Notes under the pieces: generated by a model | What the model saw: the letters and a program-made list of their open reading frames with translations, nothing else | Database searches by the model: none | What the model was told of the DNA's origin: nothing | Made by a program: the position numbers and the translations under genes | NCBI GenBank assembly: GCA_963771985.1 | Contig: CAVYVO010000016.1 | Coordinates: 186,001-250,000, forward strand | Reading direction: 5' to 3' | DNA length: 64,000 bases | From: Trebonia sp963771985 | GTDB lineage: Bacteria; Actinomycetota; Actinomycetes; Streptosporangiales; Streptosporangiaceae | Part shown: positions 62,449 through 64,000 of the stretch, piece by piece | How positions within the stretch are numbered: position 1 is the stretch's first letter | Layout: every line of letters begins with the position of its first letter

Positions 62449-62942
62449 GGATTCGAAGTACTTCTACCCGATCAACGGCGACGACGCGCAGCGCGGCGTC
62501 GGCCCGATGCTCGGCCGCTACCCGGGCGACGTCTACGACGGCGACACCGACGCGCTGGCCGGCGACCATCCGTGGGCCCTGTCCACCGCGAACTTCGCCG
62601 AGCTCTACTACCGGCTTGCTGGCAAGATCACATCATCCCGAACGCTCCCCGCTGACTCCCTGTCCGCCCCCTTCTTCGCCCAGGCCGGGATCGACGTCAC
62701 GACGGCGGCGCCGCTGGACGCCGCCACGGCGCTGCGCGCCGCCGGGGACCGGATGCTGGGGGCGATCGTCTTCCACAGCGATCACCTCGAGCTCAGCGAG
62801 CAGTTCGACGCGGTGACCGGCTTCGAGAAGAGCGTCAGCAACCTGTCGTGGAGCTACGCGGCCTTCCTGTCGGCGATCCGCGCGCGTGACGCCTAACCGG
62901 GGGGTTGAAGGGGGGTCGTCCCCCTAGCGCAAGCAGAGCCTA

Positions 62943-64000
62943 CTAGGCGCTCGCGTTGCCGGCCGGCGCGGTCTGCAGCGGCGCCCGCGCCGTGTCCGCG
63001 GGCAGCGTCGCCGGGCTGACGAACTGGCTGCCGCCCGGTCCGGCGACCACGGCCTCGTGCAGCGCGCTGCCCTTCAGGTACTGCGGCCAGGACAGGAACC
63101 ACTCGGTCCAGCCGTTATCCCAGGCCCCGCCGCGCGGGCTGCCGGTGATCGTGATCGGGTCGCCGGGCACCGCGAGGTTGTAGTAGGTCTCCGCGTCGGC
63201 GGGGGACAGGTTCACGCAGCCGTGGCTGACGTTCTCGAAGCCCTGCTCGCCGACCGACCAGTAGGCGTCGTGGTAGTAATCGCCGCTGAACGTGAACCGC
63301 ACCGACCACGGGACCTCCAGGCTGTAGCCCGGACCGGTCATCAGCACGGGGTTTTCCTTCTCGATCGTCAGGTAGCTCCCGTCCGGGGTGTCGTCGCCCG
63401 GCCGGCCGGAGCTGATCGGCCAGTCGTAGGCCAGCTTGCCGCCGATGTAGATGTGCGTCCGGTGCGTCCTCGTGTTGCCTACCGCGATCACGGACTGGCC
63501 GATGTCGAACGTCTGCGTGAGCGTGTGGTGCCCGTACACGCCGGGCGCGCCCTCCACCCCGTTGAGGTGCCCGGTGAAGCTCACCGTCGTGCCGGCCGGC
63601 CAGTAGTCGCGGGGCCGGAAGTAGGCGCAGCTCGCGGCCATGTTGCAGGGCTCGTCCCAGTACCACGAGCCGATCACCCGCTTGGACGTCGTGATCTGCA
63701 GCGCCCGTTCGACCGCCGCCTCGTCCGTGATCCGCTGGCTGAAGTACAAGATGATCGGCATGCCGACGCCGTAGCTCTGGCCGTATCCCTCGAGGATCTC
63801 GGTGGTGAACGTCTCCGGCGGCGTGAGCGTGCGGAAGCTGGCCGTCTGCGTCGTGGTGACGCCGTTCTTCGCCGTCGCGGTCGCGGTCACCGTGTAGGAG
63901 GTGGACACGTCAAGCGCCCAGGTGCTGTGCCACGCGGTGCCGCCGCCCGAGTAGCTGCCGGTCACGGGATCGCCCGTCGTGTGCACGGCGACGTTCTTGA
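62943..64000 (-). CDS. L,D-transpeptidase (YkuD) with Ig-like domain, N-terminus outside window
   Basis: The frame is open to the right edge, so the N-terminus (signal peptide, perhaps a first Ig domain) is missing. An Ig-like (Big) region spans the visible start, then the YkuD catalytic domain with the active-site ENVSHGCVNLSPADAETYY (Cys nucleophile). It makes 3-3 cross-links in peptidoglycan and resembles mycobacterial LdtMt-type enzymes. Confidence 0.92.
   Translation of the reverse strand, partial: KNVAVHTTGDPVTGSYSGGGTAWHSTWALDVSTSYTVTATATAKNGVTTTQTASFRTLTPPETFTTEILEGYGQSYGVGMPIILYFSQRITDEAAVERALQITTSKRVIGSWYWDEPCNMAASCAYFRPRDYWPAGTTVSFTGHLNGVEGAPGVYGHHTLTQTFDIGQSVIAVGNTRTHRTHIYIGGKLAYDWPISSGRPGDDTPDGSYLTIEKENPVLMTGPGYSLEVPWSVRFTFSGDYYHDAYWSVGEQGFENVSHGCVNLSPADAETYYNLAVPGDPITITGSPRGGAWDNGWTEWFLSWPQYLKGSALHEAVVAGPGGSQFVSPATLPADTARAPLQTAPAGNASA

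Larger units (their letters stand above)
59877..62896 (+). pseudogene. GH15 glucoamylase-like gene interrupted by an IS element
   Basis: The 5' part starts at ATG 59877 and ends at the insertion (60736); the 3' part resumes at 62449 and ends at TAA 62896. Removing the IS and one target-duplication copy joins TGG TCC GAC CCG GAT TCG AAG in frame, giving about 435 residues. Motifs: YHWTRDAAIVAVELSHVYAS, SQGDFDRASFYINGTQRPWT, NQTDGPALQ, the catalytic Glu region LWEEEFGYSFFARSAQ and SNLSWSYAAF. No signal peptide is seen. The gene is inactivated by a recent insertion. Confidence 0.93.

Noticed and set aside
1..64000. tRNA or rRNA genes
   Set aside because: No cloverleaf with TTCGANNC and CCA-adjacent stem, and no conserved rRNA block, was recognised by eye; GTTCGA strings occur only inside coding genes.

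Overview
The window is very GC-rich, with strong G/C third-position bias, many GTG and TTG starts with GGAGG-type ribosome sites, and genes typical of actinomycetes: Lsr2, an F420-type LLM oxidoreductase, a GlgC-GlgM pair, STAS / HATPase / SpoIIE regulators, a class I terpene cyclase and a secreted GH11 xylanase. It looks like chromosomal DNA of a filamentous or soil actinomycete. No tRNA or rRNA gene was recognised, and the species cannot be named from this sequence.

Layout. 1-2340: GntR(YtrA)-ABC operon ending in a DUF1707 gene. 2398-3710: xylanase with its terminator and CGAAA-type sites. 3961-7053: an MFS transporter, a frameshifted DHA2 exporter and a divergent MerR regulator. 7050-8580: MarR regulator and divergent oxidoreductase sharing a palindromic operator. 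9822-11223 and 13031-14374: two partner-switching modules built on MEDS, STAS and HATPase domains, with a GT4 glycosyltransferase between them; a SpoIIE phosphatase follows at 18884-20155. 14651-17453: an Mrp/Mnh antiporter operon whose last gene is a deletion scar. 17475-18649: a lone gvpF/L and a chaB remnant. 20780-23241: glgM-glgC. 23967-25310: a damaged ABC transporter. 25330-30600: M20 peptidase, ArsR plus ABM-fold protein, an eight-repeat WD40 protein, a PAP2-type protein and an HpaB-like oxygenase. 30611-34048: amidotransferase, LigB dioxygenase, MetF-like reductase and a MarR regulator. 34071-39412: histidine kinase / response regulator divergent from a three-gene ABC exporter. 39409-43423: thiE and a TPP-riboswitch-controlled thiO-thiS-thiG-thiD operon; tenA lies at 45758. 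45109: lsr2. 47396-48562: an AbiEii-like toxin with an HTH partner. 49075-53870: a phosphoesterase-propeller protein and a DHA2/TetR pair. 53503-56300: a terpene cyclase plus FAD oxidoreductase operon. 56821-64000: a secreted eight-repeat protein, a sigma/anti-sigma scar, Hsp20, a GH15 glucoamylase split by an intact IS4-type element, and a partial L,D-transpeptidase.

Three patterns cut across the genes. First, a family of 57-bp double-palindrome intergenic repeats (3792, 11464, 20176, 31488) shares 23-bp arms and an 11-nt CTAG-containing loop. Second, two 71-bp AT-rich elements with CATGATCACGAA ends lie at 48688 and 56631. Third, about ten otherwise well-preserved genes carry a +1 frameshift, and five of these fall on the same TCGAAC context, on either DNA strand. 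That argues for a systematic DNA-level or sequencing effect rather than ordinary gene decay. The GH15 gene is different: it is truly interrupted, because removing the IS and one copy of its 10-bp target duplication restores one open reading frame.
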